Origin: an uncultured Nitrospira sp.
GTDB lineage: Bacteria > Nitrospirota > Nitrospiria > Nitrospirales > Nitrospiraceae
Direction: 5' to 3'
Length of the DNA stretch: 36,413 nt
NCBI GenBank assembly: GCA_902500715.1
Contig: CABVRO010000024.1
Span: 1-36,413, forward strand
The first letter of the stretch is position 1. Every line of letters starts with the position of its first letter. Under the pieces are notes generated by a model. The model was not told the origin of the DNA, ran no database searches, and saw only the letters and a program-made list of their open reading frames with translations. The translations under genes were made by a program, and so were the position numbers. Below, one piece after another: positions 1 to 7,914 of this stretch.

Positions 1-708
1 AAGGTGCCGCCGCTCAGAGTGTTCGCCGATCTCGATGCCTGCGGGACGCAGGTGCCCTCGCGCGTGTTGCAGATCGATCCGGTAACCATGGGCGTTCAGG
101 ATGTGTTGGTCTACCTTGAGCGGGTGGACCGCGGGAAAGCAGCGGAGGCCGTCTACCGCTTGCCCATGGGCAAGGGTGCGGCGGCTGCCCCTGCTCAGAC
201 GTGCCAGTTCTTCCATACTGTCTTTCCGTTTGTGCGTACGTCACAGGTCGGGATGATCAATTTCGAACCGGTGCTGCACAATCCCCATTTCTTCAACGAG
301 AAACAGCACAGCCTGTTCAACCTTGCCCTGCCGACTCCGGATCGAGAAATCACCACCACGCTGTTGCGTGCCCGCGGAGTCGGATTGCGGTTGCTGTGCG
401 ATGTGCATGTGCACATGAACGCCTGGGCGGCGGCGTTCGATCACCCCTATTTCGTCCTGACCGATTCACAGGGGCGTTTTGAAATCGGCGGCATCCCGCC
501 GGGATCGTACACATTGGTCGCCTGGCATTCCGGCTATAACATCGGCAAGTTCACCGCCTCTCGTCCGGTCTATGACGAGCCCCATGTCACCCGGAAGACG
601 GTCACGATCGCACCGCGGGCTCTGGTCGAATCCCAATTCGAATTTCCTGTCCGTCCGGTCGAAGTCGATTGGAACATCGCCGGCGGGGAGGAACTTCCGC
701 CTGAATAA
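1..708 (+). CDS. Cupredoxin / carboxypeptidase-regulatory domain protein, 5' truncated
   Basis: The reading frame is open from the first base of the window, so the N-terminus lies upstream; the GTG at base 4 is probably internal. About 235 residues are visible. The early part (GTQVPSRVLQIDP, then DVLVYLERV) resembles the first half of a plastocyanin-like fold. The motif LLCDVHVHMNAW has the Cys-x2-His-x2-Met spacing typical of a type I copper site in methylamine-utilisation-type (MauL-like) proteins. It is followed by DSQGRFEIGGIPPGSYTLVAWH, a carboxypeptidase-D regulatory beta-sandwich signature. Such proteins are normally periplasmic. The next gene, encoding a haem-binding outer-membrane protein, begins 71 bases downstream on the same strand, so a shared electron-transfer role is possible but inferred. 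Confidence 0.75.
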   Translation, partial: KVPPLRVFADLDACGTQVPSRVLQIDPVTMGVQDVLVYLERVDRGKAAEAVYRLPMGKGAAAAPAQTCQFFHTVFPFVRTSQVGMINFEPVLHNPHFFNEKQHSLFNLALPTPDREITTTLLRARGVGLRLLCDVHVHMNAWAAAFDHPYFVLTDSQGRFEIGGIPPGSYTLVAWHSGYNIGKFTASRPVYDEPHVTRKTVTIAPRALVESQFEFPVRPVEVDWNIAGGEELPPE

Positions 709-779
709 TCAACCGCCTGGCCCGGTAGACCCCGGGGCCATGGAATCTTCGACGACACGGTGTGTCATGGGAGGGAGCG

Positions 780-2246
780 ATGAAGTACTCGATCATTCAT
801 GCCAGGGCTGGGATCGCGGCGCTGCTCGTGTTGTTCGCGATGGTGAGTTACGAATTGAGCGGCCTCGTGCAGAAGGCCGAGGCCATTCCGGCCTTTGCCC
901 GCAAATACGATTTCAAGTGCAACGTCTGTCACGTGCCGGGATTTCCCAAGTTGAACGATTTCGGCAACCTCTTCCGGGATCGCGGCTATCAACTCGGGTC
1001 CGATGCGGATTCGCCGGTGTATGAAGGCATCGGCATGGGTTATTGGCCGGTGTCGCTCCGAACCACCGTCGGGTATCAGGCTGCAAATGTGCGGACGGAC
1101 GGCAGCGGCATCACGACCGGCGGTTTCGGTTTCACCGGACTGGACCTGTTGAGTTTCGGCACGCTGGACCGGAATCTGGCCTTCGGCGTCGTCTTCACGC
1201 CCGGACTCGGCAGCGCAGGCTTCGGGACGGGCGCGTCGGATGGCGACCTGGAAGCGGCGTTCGTTCGGCTCATGCGGCTCGAACGGTTTCTGGGGGTGAA
1301 GAGCGCGACCGGCGACTACCTGTTGAACCTCAAGGTCGGCAAATTCGAGCTCGACCTTCCGTTCAGTGAAAAGCGTAGCCCGACCTTGAACACCACATTT
1401 GCGATGTACCATTATTTGCCGGGGACGCCCTACACGGCGACGATCGGCGGAACGTCCACCAGTTCTTATCTCAACCCGAACACCTTTGCTATCGGTGAAA
1501 ATCAACCAGGCGCGGAATTGTCGGGCATTAAAAAGACGGCAGGGACCGACGGGTACTTCCGTTATTCCCTCTCCGCCCTGGCGACGAATAGTTTTTCGGG
1601 GCCCTTGGGGGGCTGCGCCTCCGACACCACCTGCGGAACGGGCGGGAGAAACGTCAACTTCTACGGCCATGTCACGCAATCGTTCGGCGGGTACGGCATC
1701 GTCACAGGGCAACGAATCGGCCTCTTCGGCGCCTACGGCACGGCCCCCACGCTGGTGAACCCGACCTGCCCGACCTGCCAGGCCGCGGCCGGGAGCGGGC
1801 AACCGTTCAGTCGTGTAGGCGTCGATGTCAGTCTGACGTTGAACGGGGAATGGAACCTGTTCGGCGCCTGGATGTGGGGCAACGACAGCAAAAACATGTT
1901 CGTCTCCCAAGGCATTGCCGACGCGCAAAATGCTTCGTGGAACGGCGCCTTTGTCGAACTCGACTACGCGCCGGCGCTGTTGCCGTTTTTTGAGATGCCG
2001 GACTGGTTCTTCGCCTACCGGTACGATCTCATCCGCAATAATCGGCAGGGCGATCCGACGTTCGCCAAGAATTACAACAACGTCGATTCACATACGGTCT
2101 TGGTCCGCTACTTCATTCACCATTCGACCAGGACCGATCTGGCTCTCCATGCGGAGTACAATACCTACCGCACGACCGGCGTGGGGACGAACGGCGGCGA
2201 TCTCCTCGGCCAGACGATGTTGGTCGGGTTCGACTTTGCGTACTGA
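780..2246 (+). CDS. Outer-membrane barrel-like protein with one c-type haem motif
   Basis: The protein has 488 residues. ATG 780 was chosen because GGGAGGG at 769-775 gives an ideal ribosome binding site; an upstream GTG at 762 would overlap that site. A signal peptide ends near ALA-like AEA-IPAFARKY at about residue 40. Directly after it comes the c-haem motif CNVCH within a segment (KYDFKCNVCHVPGFPKLNDFG) typical of cytochrome-like proteins of Nitrospirota and Geobacter. The remaining 400+ residues are rich in alternating aromatic and glycine patterns, and the chain ends VGFDFAY, a C-terminal aromatic as used for beta-barrel insertion. Extra cysteines occur in two pairs (GGCASDTTC; NPTCPTC). 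I infer an outer-membrane porin/cytochrome-like protein. Substrate and partner are unknown. Confidence 0.8.
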   Translation: MKYSIIHARAGIAALLVLFAMVSYELSGLVQKAEAIPAFARKYDFKCNVCHVPGFPKLNDFGNLFRDRGYQLGSDADSPVYEGIGMGYWPVSLRTTVGYQAANVRTDGSGITTGGFGFTGLDLLSFGTLDRNLAFGVVFTPGLGSAGFGTGASDGDLEAAFVRLMRLERFLGVKSATGDYLLNLKVGKFELDLPFSEKRSPTLNTTFAMYHYLPGTPYTATIGGTSTSSYLNPNTFAIGENQPGAELSGIKKTAGTDGYFRYSLSALATNSFSGPLGGCASDTTCGTGGRNVNFYGHVTQSFGGYGIVTGQRIGLFGAYGTAPTLVNPTCPTCQAAAGSGQPFSRVGVDVSLTLNGEWNLFGAWMWGNDSKNMFVSQGIADAQNASWNGAFVELDYAPALLPFFEMPDWFFAYRYDLIRNNRQGDPTFAKNYNNVDSHTVLVRYFIHHSTRTDLALHAEYNTYRTTGVGTNGGDLLGQTMLVGFDFAY

Positions 2247-2290
2247 ATGCTGCGACAGGTGCACAACGGTCATGAATGAGGGGAATGCGC

Positions 2291-3097
2291 ATGCGATGGG
2301 GTAAAGCGGGGTGGCCTTGGCTGTGTCTGTTCTTGGTCGGTTGCGCGACCCCGACCCCTCGAGCCGACACGCCCTGCTTCTCCTGCGACGAGCAGCGGGT
2401 GGTGCGAATCGTACCGCTGGCGACGTTCCCGTCGAACGATCGGGAGCGTCGATTTCAACATCCGGTGAATCGGTCGCAGGCAGAGTGGGAGACTGTCTTG
2501 CGTGGTGTGATGGTGCGCAGTACGCACAGCCCGTTGCTCGGGCCGTCGTATCAAGGTGTCACGGAACCGTTGTTTCTGGATACGGAGGTTCTGGCGCTGG
2601 GATCCGCGCTCCAGCAGGCATTTCAGCAGGTAACGAAGCAAGAAGCGGTCGTTTTCGCGACGGCGCGGGCGACGGATGAGGGCCCGGCGCAAGTGACGTC
2701 AGGCGCCTGGTTTATCGAGGCCGGCCGAATCCATCTCCGGTTGGCCAACTGCCGGATCGGCGTGACCATGCCATCCATACGGAGGCAGATCTGGATCGAT
2801 CCGCTCTTTGCGCAGGCGGGAACTTTTTATGAACCGGTGCCGGGGAATCGTCAGGCCTTGGTGCGCAAGCCGTCAGGGGAAGGGGGGCTGTTTCGCCCCG
2901 ATCCGGTGGAACTGGTGATCGACGATTCCGAGCGCCGTGAGGCTCCGGCGTCGGCTGCACCGGAGGGAACACCCACGGTTCCCGCCCCATCCTCGTTGGA
3001 AGAACGGCTTGCTGTGCTGAAGCATCTTCACGACCGGGGGTTGATTACGGACGAGGAGTATCGCCTAAAGAAACAGCAGCTGCTGGAGCGGTTGTGA
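2291..3097 (+). CDS. Lipoprotein with C-terminal SHOCT domain
   Basis: The protein has 268 residues from ATG 2291, which has GAGGGG at 2278-2283 seven bases before it; in-frame ATGs at 2276 and 2285 are less well placed. The N-terminus is a lipoprotein signal (WLCLFLVGC, lipobox LVGC). The last 33 residues (LEERLAVLKHLHDRGLITDEEY...) are a SHOCT domain, a short helical oligomerisation module commonly attached to other domains. The central 200 residues, with a conserved-looking IRRQIWIDPLFAQAGTFYEPV stretch, are not recognised. It follows the haem/barrel gene by 44 bases and probably shares its transcript. Function is unknown; an envelope accessory role is inferred. Confidence 0.75.
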   Translation: MRWGKAGWPWLCLFLVGCATPTPRADTPCFSCDEQRVVRIVPLATFPSNDRERRFQHPVNRSQAEWETVLRGVMVRSTHSPLLGPSYQGVTEPLFLDTEVLALGSALQQAFQQVTKQEAVVFATARATDEGPAQVTSGAWFIEAGRIHLRLANCRIGVTMPSIRRQIWIDPLFAQAGTFYEPVPGNRQALVRKPSGEGGLFRPDPVELVIDDSERREAPASAAPEGTPTVPAPSSLEERLAVLKHLHDRGLITDEEYRLKKQQLLERL

Positions 3098-3171
3098 GGC
3101 GGAGGGCTTTCTCCGGAATGCGCGATCGACCGGGGCGAAGAGAGTTCTGACTTGCCGGGACCTCTTCGAGT

Positions 3172-3978
3172 ATGATGCCGGACATGAAGCCTCAGGCGAA
3201 GACATGGTCCCTCCCGGCACAGGATGACTGGTCGACGCCGTTTGCCGAAGTCTTGCTGGAGCACCTCGACCTGCGTCCAGGCTTGAGCATCCTGGACATC
3301 GCCAGTGGACATGGCATTCCGGCTTTTTATCTGGCCGACCAAGTCGGCCCGGCCGGCTCCGTGACAGGTATCGATGCCAGCCGCAGCCAGGTTGCGAGTG
3401 CGCGCGCCGTTCAGCGGGGTGAGCTTCCCTGGTTGCGGTTCGAGTGTCTCGACATGCGCGCGCTGCCTGCAGCGTACCCCACATTCCAACGGATCACCGG
3501 CAATCTGTCCGTCATGTTTCTCAGGCCGCACCGGTTCGAGGCGATGAAAGGATTGGTCGACCATCTCGCGCCCGGCGGACAAATCGTGCTCACCTTTCCC
3601 TCGCTCGGCACGTTCGATTCCATCTGGCAGCGAATCGATCAGGAGATGAGCCGGTATGGTTTGACCATCGAGCGTGAACGGCTGGCGGCGCATGTGGCGA
3701 AGCGGCCCTCGGCGGCAGAGGCGCGTGGGTGGTTGGAGCGACTGAAGATGGAGCGCATCGCCGTCGTTGAGCGGCCGCTTGAAGTCGCGAGCGGGCCCGG
3801 CCCACGGTTTCTGCAGCATCCGCTTCTCCGAGGCGGCTTTCTCGACGATGCCTATGAATGTTTCGACGATCAGCGGCTGGCGGAGGAGGTGATGACCCGG
3901 GTGTCGTTGGATCTGGAACGCATGAGGCCGTTGATTGCGCAGCGATGTGCTCTCAGTGGTTGGAAGAGAACCGGCTGA
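3172..3978 (+). CDS. Class I SAM-dependent methyltransferase
   Basis: The protein has up to 268 residues. The SAM-binding motif I is visible as ILDIASGHGIPAFYLADQ, followed by the acidic strand-2 end GSVTGIDAS and a post-motif FECLDMRALP, all in the first 110 residues, as in ubiE/class I methyltransferases. HLAPGGQIVLTFP is the usual motif III region. The substrate cannot be told. No convincing Shine-Dalgarno precedes ATG 3172; ATGs at 3175 and 3184 are alternatives. It stands alone, 74 bases after the SHOCT lipoprotein, with a weak hairpin between them. Confidence 0.85.
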   Translation: MMPDMKPQAKTWSLPAQDDWSTPFAEVLLEHLDLRPGLSILDIASGHGIPAFYLADQVGPAGSVTGIDASRSQVASARAVQRGELPWLRFECLDMRALPAAYPTFQRITGNLSVMFLRPHRFEAMKGLVDHLAPGGQIVLTFPSLGTFDSIWQRIDQEMSRYGLTIERERLAAHVAKRPSAAEARGWLERLKMERIAVVERPLEVASGPGPRFLQHPLLRGGFLDDAYECFDDQRLAEEVMTRVSLDLERMRPLIAQRCALSGWKRTG

Positions 3979-4146
3979 ATGCGTAGTCCTCACGTAACAC
4001 AAGATTAACCACGACCAAATGTGTGCGTGCCGCCTCTCTGCGATACTGCCTGGGTGACTACGCCAAGCAGCCAGCTCGTCATGCCGTTCGCCCCGCGTCG
4101 GTGCGATTGCACGGCGAATGTCCATCGTTCTTCCCGCCGCGGTCTC

Positions 4147-4266
4147 ATGGATATGCTGCAGCGTCTTCTGGGCCGGCATCCCTACCGCTGTTGGGACTGC
4201 GGCAGGCGGTTCTATCGCAATAGGCCGGCTGCGAGATCGTCGCCGGTACATTCAACGGGAGGGTAA
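4147..4266 (+). CDS. Possible 39-residue zinc-ribbon-like small protein
   Basis: A short frame beginning MDMLQRLLGRHPYRCWDCGRRFY ends two bases before the PhoD start codon. The HPYRCWDCGRRFYR segment looks like half of a small zinc-ribbon/knuckle protein of the kind often encoded as tiny orphan genes. Only one CxxC pair is present, so metal binding would need dimerisation or a partner. No ribosome binding site is visible, and a longer in-frame extension back to 4021 reads like non-coding sequence. This is a tentative call. Confidence 0.35.
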   Translation: MDMLQRLLGRHPYRCWDCGRRFYRNRPAARSSPVHSTGG

Positions 4267-4268
4267 CC

Positions 4269-5873
4269 ATGAACCTCGATGCGAGCGGAAACAGGCGATC
4301 CCCAAGCATCGGCGCCGGTCTCATTCCGTCGGTCCGGTTCATTGCGAGGCACTTGTTCGGTGGACTCTGCCTGCTGATGTTCTTGCTGGTCCATGAAGTC
4401 GCTTCGATACAAGCGGCCGAGCACGCGTCGCCCACTCCTCGGATTGCGAGCGGCGATATCACCTTCGATCGCGCCATTATCTGGGGGCAGACGGACGAAG
4501 CAGGTGAAATGTAAGTCGAGTATGCGGGGAATGCAGAGTTCTTCGACGCACGGCGGGTCAAGGGCCCCTTCATCGATGCCTCGGCGGATTTCTCCGGCCA
4601 CATCGAATTGGAGTCGCTCGCCCCTGCGACCCGTTACTTCTATCGGGTGTCGTTCCGGGCGTCCGACCAGCATCGGGCCGGCAATCGTGCGACCAGCACG
4701 ACGGGCACGTTTCGCACCGCGCCGCTGCCTGCCTCGCTGGAGTCGGTCAGATTTCTCTTCAGCGGCGATCTGGGGGGCCAGGGATATTGCCGGCACGCCG
4801 TGAACGGATACCGTATTTTCTCTGCGATGCGCGAGCAAGCACCGGACTTCTTTGTGCAGAACGGCGATTTCATCTATGCGGACAGCGCCTGCCCTGCCCA
4901 AGGCCCCGATGGCTGGTCCAATGTTCCCGGTCGATTCCCCAAGATCGGCGACGGCAGCGTGGAGTGGACGGATCGCGCCGCTGTCTCCGACATCTATCGG
5001 CATCATTGGCGGTATCAATTGGAGGACGACCATCTCTCCACCTTTTTGCGTCACGTGCCCGTGTATGCGCAGTGGGACGATCATGAAGTGATCAACGATG
5101 CCGGGTGGAGGTGGGACTATTGGAATGCCGATTCCCAGGCCCGCAGCGGATTTCCCAACCTCGTACAGGCCGGCCGCGAGGCGTTTTTTCGATATCTTCC
5201 TCTGCGGCGCGATAGCCGGAACCCTGAACGGATCTACCGGCACTATGCGTGGGGGAAAGATCTCGACGTGATCCTGGTCGATGGCCGGTCATACCGAAGC
5301 CGGAACGATGCGCCGGATGGGCCGGGTAAGACACTGTTGGGACCCCATCAGCTCGCGTGGCTCAAGGACGTGCTGCTGCACTCCACCGCGACGTGGAAGG
5401 TGGTCAGTGTGGATGTGCCGCTCTCGGTTCCCACTGGAGGGAAATTCGGCCGCGATGCTTGGGCGAACGGCAATCCCGCCGATCAGACGGGGCACACGGG
5501 ATTCGAACATGAATTGCTGGATCTCCTTCGATTCCTGGAGGAACAGCATGTTAACAATGTCGTGTTCCTCGCGGCCGATGTGCACTTTGCCGCACAGATT
5601 CGTTACGCCGTCGACCTCAACCAGGACGGGGAACCGTTCATCTTTCATGAATTGATTGCCGGGCCTCTGGCCGCGGTCCGAAGGCAGCCGCCGTTGCCAA
5701 GCCTTGACCCCACGCTCCACCCCACGGTCCTCTATGCGGAGGGAGGCTTCTTCAATTTTGGCTCGGTCGCGGTCACGCGCAAAGCGGACGGCCTGCCGCA
5801 TCTGATCGCTCAGGTCCATGACGAGAATGGGCAACTACGTCCCAACTCGACGCTGGAGTTGACACCGCGCTGA
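4269..5873 (+). pseudogene. phoD: Alkaline phosphatase D (PhoD) family, interrupted by one in-frame TAA
   Basis: ATG 4269 has a strong ribosome binding site (GGGAGGG, six bases upstream) and a signal/anchor segment (FGGLCLLMFLLVHEVA). The PhoD N-terminal domain begins normally (ASGDITFDRAIIWGQTDEAGEM) and is then cut by TAA at 4512-4514. The same frame continues without further stops to 5873: VEYAGNAEFFDARRV, then TRYFYRVSF, then the metallophosphoesterase domain with SGDLGGQ, NGDFIYAD, QWDDHEVIND and AADVHFA, the expected metal ligands. M-stop-VEY would read M-Q-V-E-Y if TAA were CAA, a single C-to-T change, so the lesion is recent or a sequencing error. PhoD enzymes are secreted phosphodiesterases/monoesterases used for phosphate scavenging. 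If the stop is real, only an 81-residue fragment is made unless read through. Confidence 0.85.
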
Positions 5874-5995
5874 GGGATGATCGAACGGCGCCATTCCACC
5901 GGCTGGAACAGCGCCCTTGCTCTACAGCCGATATCCCAATACGCCGTCACGGCATCCTGCGTTCGAGGGTGTACGTGGTACGGCCTCACCGGGAG

Positions 5996-6316
5996 TCAGA
6001 CGCTGCGTGCCTCCTGTTCTTCCGTGAGTAGCTGCAGTCTGACCAGTTGTTCCGCCTCCAGCCAATCGTCGACTTCCGTCACGGCGTGACGTTTCAGATA
6101 CAGCTCAAACGCCTTTTCAGCGACGCGGGCCTGAAATTCTTCCTGGGTCAGAATGTGTCTACCCGGCGGGGATAACAATTCATCCTGCGGCGCCTGACGT
6201 CCGCGTGTTTTCTTTTTCGGTGGTTGGGGCGCATCCTGAGCGTTTGCCGCAGAGGTCTTTCCGGCGGTCTTTCGACCGTTGGTCTTCTGTGGTCCGCCGT
6301 CTCGTGAAGTTCCCAT
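5996..6316 (-). CDS. DUF2934-like small basic protein
   Basis: The protein has 106 residues from ATG at 6316, supported by AGAGGA about eight bases upstream on the minus strand; a longer frame to 6406 lacks such a site. The N-terminal half is low-complexity, rich in Lys, Thr, Ala and Pro (QPPKKKTRGRQAP). The C-terminal half (FQARVAEKAFELYLKR, then TEVDDWLEAEQLV) matches the RxRAYELW...DWLxAE pattern of DUF2934, a short helical domain of unknown function. It converges with the PhoD gene, with 122 bases between them. Confidence 0.7.
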   Translation of the reverse strand: MGTSRDGGPQKTNGRKTAGKTSAANAQDAPQPPKKKTRGRQAPQDELLSPPGRHILTQEEFQARVAEKAFELYLKRHAVTEVDDWLEAEQLVRLQLLTEEQEARSV

Positions 6317-6677
6317 GGTGTGAGTCCTCTCTTCGGCCAAAATGTCGAATGTATGTCTGTGAGTGGAACGACCTCCATCAGCGAGTGACAAACCCCCGTG
6401 AGCCATGTGGGCTAAGGCCGTCTGTTCTTTGACTTACACCTACGCTGGTAACGCAATGGTCCGGGTTTCGTAAAGTATCGGTAAATATCGCCCGGAGAGG
6501 AAATCAAGCCTCGTGTGGAGCGAGAGTGTGTTCTAGACCGCATTGTTCATGAACACTTCTGCTGCGCTCGCCGATCCGCTGTTCCGAGAAGCCTACGGCC
6601 TGGCGGCCGAGCCGGAAAAGCACCGCCGGGCTAGAGGATCAGACGATGGAGCGGGGGGTCATGAATCGTCCGGGCTA
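6317..6677. other. Non-coding stretch upstream of the DUF2934-like gene
   Basis: No credible gene is seen here. It should hold the promoter of the minus-strand DUF2934-like gene. A 12-base perfect palindrome TGTTCATGAACA sits at 6544-6555 and could be an operator, with no direct support. A short plus-strand frame from 6543 has no ribosome binding site and overlaps the repeat that follows. Confidence 0.5.
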
Positions 6678-6859
6678 GGAGTCTGTCCGAGTCATGCCGT
6701 TCTGCTGCGACGAATGATCTGCCTGCATCTGCCTCGTTCTCGGCCCGTAACAATCCTCAACGTATTCAGCGAATACGCTTCCGGTTTTTTCGAGCCTGCG
6801 GCCTCGCATCCGCGGGCATCTCCTTCGTCTCGCTACGAAGGATTACTCGGAAAGGCTCC
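6678..6859. repeat. Inverted-repeat-bounded, hairpin-rich element (MITE-like)
   Basis: The stretch starts with GGAGTCTGTCCGAGT (6678-6692) and ends with ACTCGGAAAGGCTCC (6845-6859), which are inverted repeats matching at 13 of 15 positions. Inside are a CGTATTC-AGC-GAATACG hairpin (6761-6777), a near-palindrome around GCCTGCGG/CCGCGGGC, and a perfect TCCTTCGT/ACGAAGGA stem with a six-base loop (6821-6842). There is no coding frame with recognisable content. This fits a short non-autonomous mobile or REP-like element. The family is not identified. Confidence 0.5.
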
Positions 6860-6986
6860 TCGATCAGCGGATGGGTAGGGTGGGGCGTCATCGTACTGAG
6901 AGGCCACGTGGCATCTTGCGCAAGCCTGAGCTGCTGTCTGTGCTCGGCCGACCTCGGGGGAAGAACTGCGCGATGCGAACAGGGGC
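6860..6986. other. Non-coding spacer downstream of terC
   Basis: There are 127 bases between the repeat element and the end of the terC-like gene. No gene or clear terminator is seen. Confidence 0.4.
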
Positions 6987-7742
6987 TTACGACTCCCGCT
7001 CTTCCGCATACCGGCTATGCAGTTTGACCGGCGCAGCCCGCTTCTTGCGCATGCGAATATTCAGCATCTCCACCGTGACCGAAAAGGCCATGGAGAAGTA
7101 GATGTAGCCTTTCGGCACGTGCACGTCGAATCCCTCGACCATCAACGTCACGCCCACCAGGATCAGGAACGACAGGGCCAGAATCTTGATCGTCGGATGC
7201 GCTTCCACGAAATCGCCGATCGCCTTCGCGGCCATCAGCATCACCACCACGGCCAGAATGATGGCCACCGCCATGATCGACACATGCTCGACCAGGCCGA
7301 CTGCGGTGATGACGGAGTCCAACGAAAAGACGATATCCAGAAGGGCGATCTGAAGCAGCACCATGCCGAGGCCGGCGGCGGCGGTTGGCTGGAGGCCCTC
7401 CTCGACGCCCTCCAGGCTGTTATGAATTTCGTGCGTGGCTTTGGCCATCAGGAACAGGCCGCCGCCGACCAGAATCAGATCCCGACCGGACACGCCATGG
7501 CCCAAGATCGTCACCCATGGATGGGTGAGTCCCATGACCCAGGAGATGGAAAACAAGAGTCCCAGGCGCGCCATCATAGCCAGGCCCAAGCCCACCTGGC
7601 GTGCGACGGCGCGTTGATGCTCGGGGAGCCGTCCGACGAGGACGGAAAGAAAGATAATGTTGTCGATCCCCAGCACGATTTCCAGCGCGGTCAAGGTTCC
7701 CAGGGCGATCCATATTTCAGGATCGGCAAGCCAGTCCAACAT
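6987..7742 (-). CDS. TerC-family integral membrane protein
   Basis: The protein has 251 residues starting MLDWLADPEIWIALGTL; this ATG (7742) has TGGAG six bases upstream, while the alternative ATG at 7754 has no site. Seven or so hydrophobic helices are visible. The first carries the family signature ALEIVLGIDNIIFLSVL, and the central repeat carries IALLDIVFSLDSVITAVG; the paired acidic residues are the proposed ion-path ligands. TerC relatives such as Alx and MeeF/MeeY act as manganese exporters or assist metalation of exported proteins; this member lacks the extra CBS/CorC C-terminal domain of larger homologues. The manganese riboswitch (yybP-ykoY) often found with this family was not recognised upstream. 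Confidence 0.9.
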   Translation of the reverse strand: MLDWLADPEIWIALGTLTALEIVLGIDNIIFLSVLVGRLPEHQRAVARQVGLGLAMMARLGLLFSISWVMGLTHPWVTILGHGVSGRDLILVGGGLFLMAKATHEIHNSLEGVEEGLQPTAAAGLGMVLLQIALLDIVFSLDSVITAVGLVEHVSIMAVAIILAVVVMLMAAKAIGDFVEAHPTIKILALSFLILVGVTLMVEGFDVHVPKGYIYFSMAFSVTVEMLNIRMRKKRAAPVKLHSRYAEERES

Positions 7743-7807
7743 CAGCGGCTCCATTCGTGAAAGAAAGGGCGAGCGGGTCGCTCTGTCATGCGAGGATGCG
7801 TAGCATG

Positions 7808-7819
7808 CGATACGTATCG
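7808..7819. promoter_or_regulatory. 12-base perfect palindrome upstream of terC
   Basis: CGATACGTATCG is self-complementary and lies 66 bases before the terC start codon, in the position of a promoter-proximal operator. No regulator is known for it. Confidence 0.3.
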
Positions 7820-7878
7820 GAGGAGTCTACCGTTCCAGGCGGGTCCGCGCAATGAAAACGTGGGTCCGAGGCGGGAAG

Positions 7879-7908
7879 GGCCGCGAGGGCCGGGTCACCC
7901 TCGCGGCC
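7879..7908 (-). terminator. Strong hairpin after the four-CBS gene
   Basis: GGCCGCGAGGG (7879-7889) and CCCTCGCGGCC (7898-7908) form a perfect 11-base stem with an eight-base loop, six bases after the stop of the minus-strand CBS gene. A U-tract is lacking on either strand, so this is a terminator or mRNA 3'-end stabiliser. It separates the USP/ATPase/CBS unit from terC. Confidence 0.6.
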
Positions 7909-7914
7909 TGCCGA

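Noticed and set aside
765..1928. A 387-codon antisense frame over the haem/barrel protein
   Set aside because: The sense strand has a signal peptide, CxxCH and a good start; the antisense product is Arg/Glu-rich with no domain.
3028..4251. A 407-codon antisense frame over the first methyltransferase
   Set aside because: It spans the intergenic regions as well as the methyltransferase and has no protein signature.
6543..6878. A 111-codon plus-strand frame in the large gap
   Set aside because: It runs through the inverted-repeat element, has no ribosome binding site, and its composition follows the repeat.
7743..7914. Possible yybP-ykoY manganese riboswitch upstream of terC
   Set aside because: The conserved core of that riboswitch could not be seen by eye; only a palindrome was found. 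A covariance search would decide.
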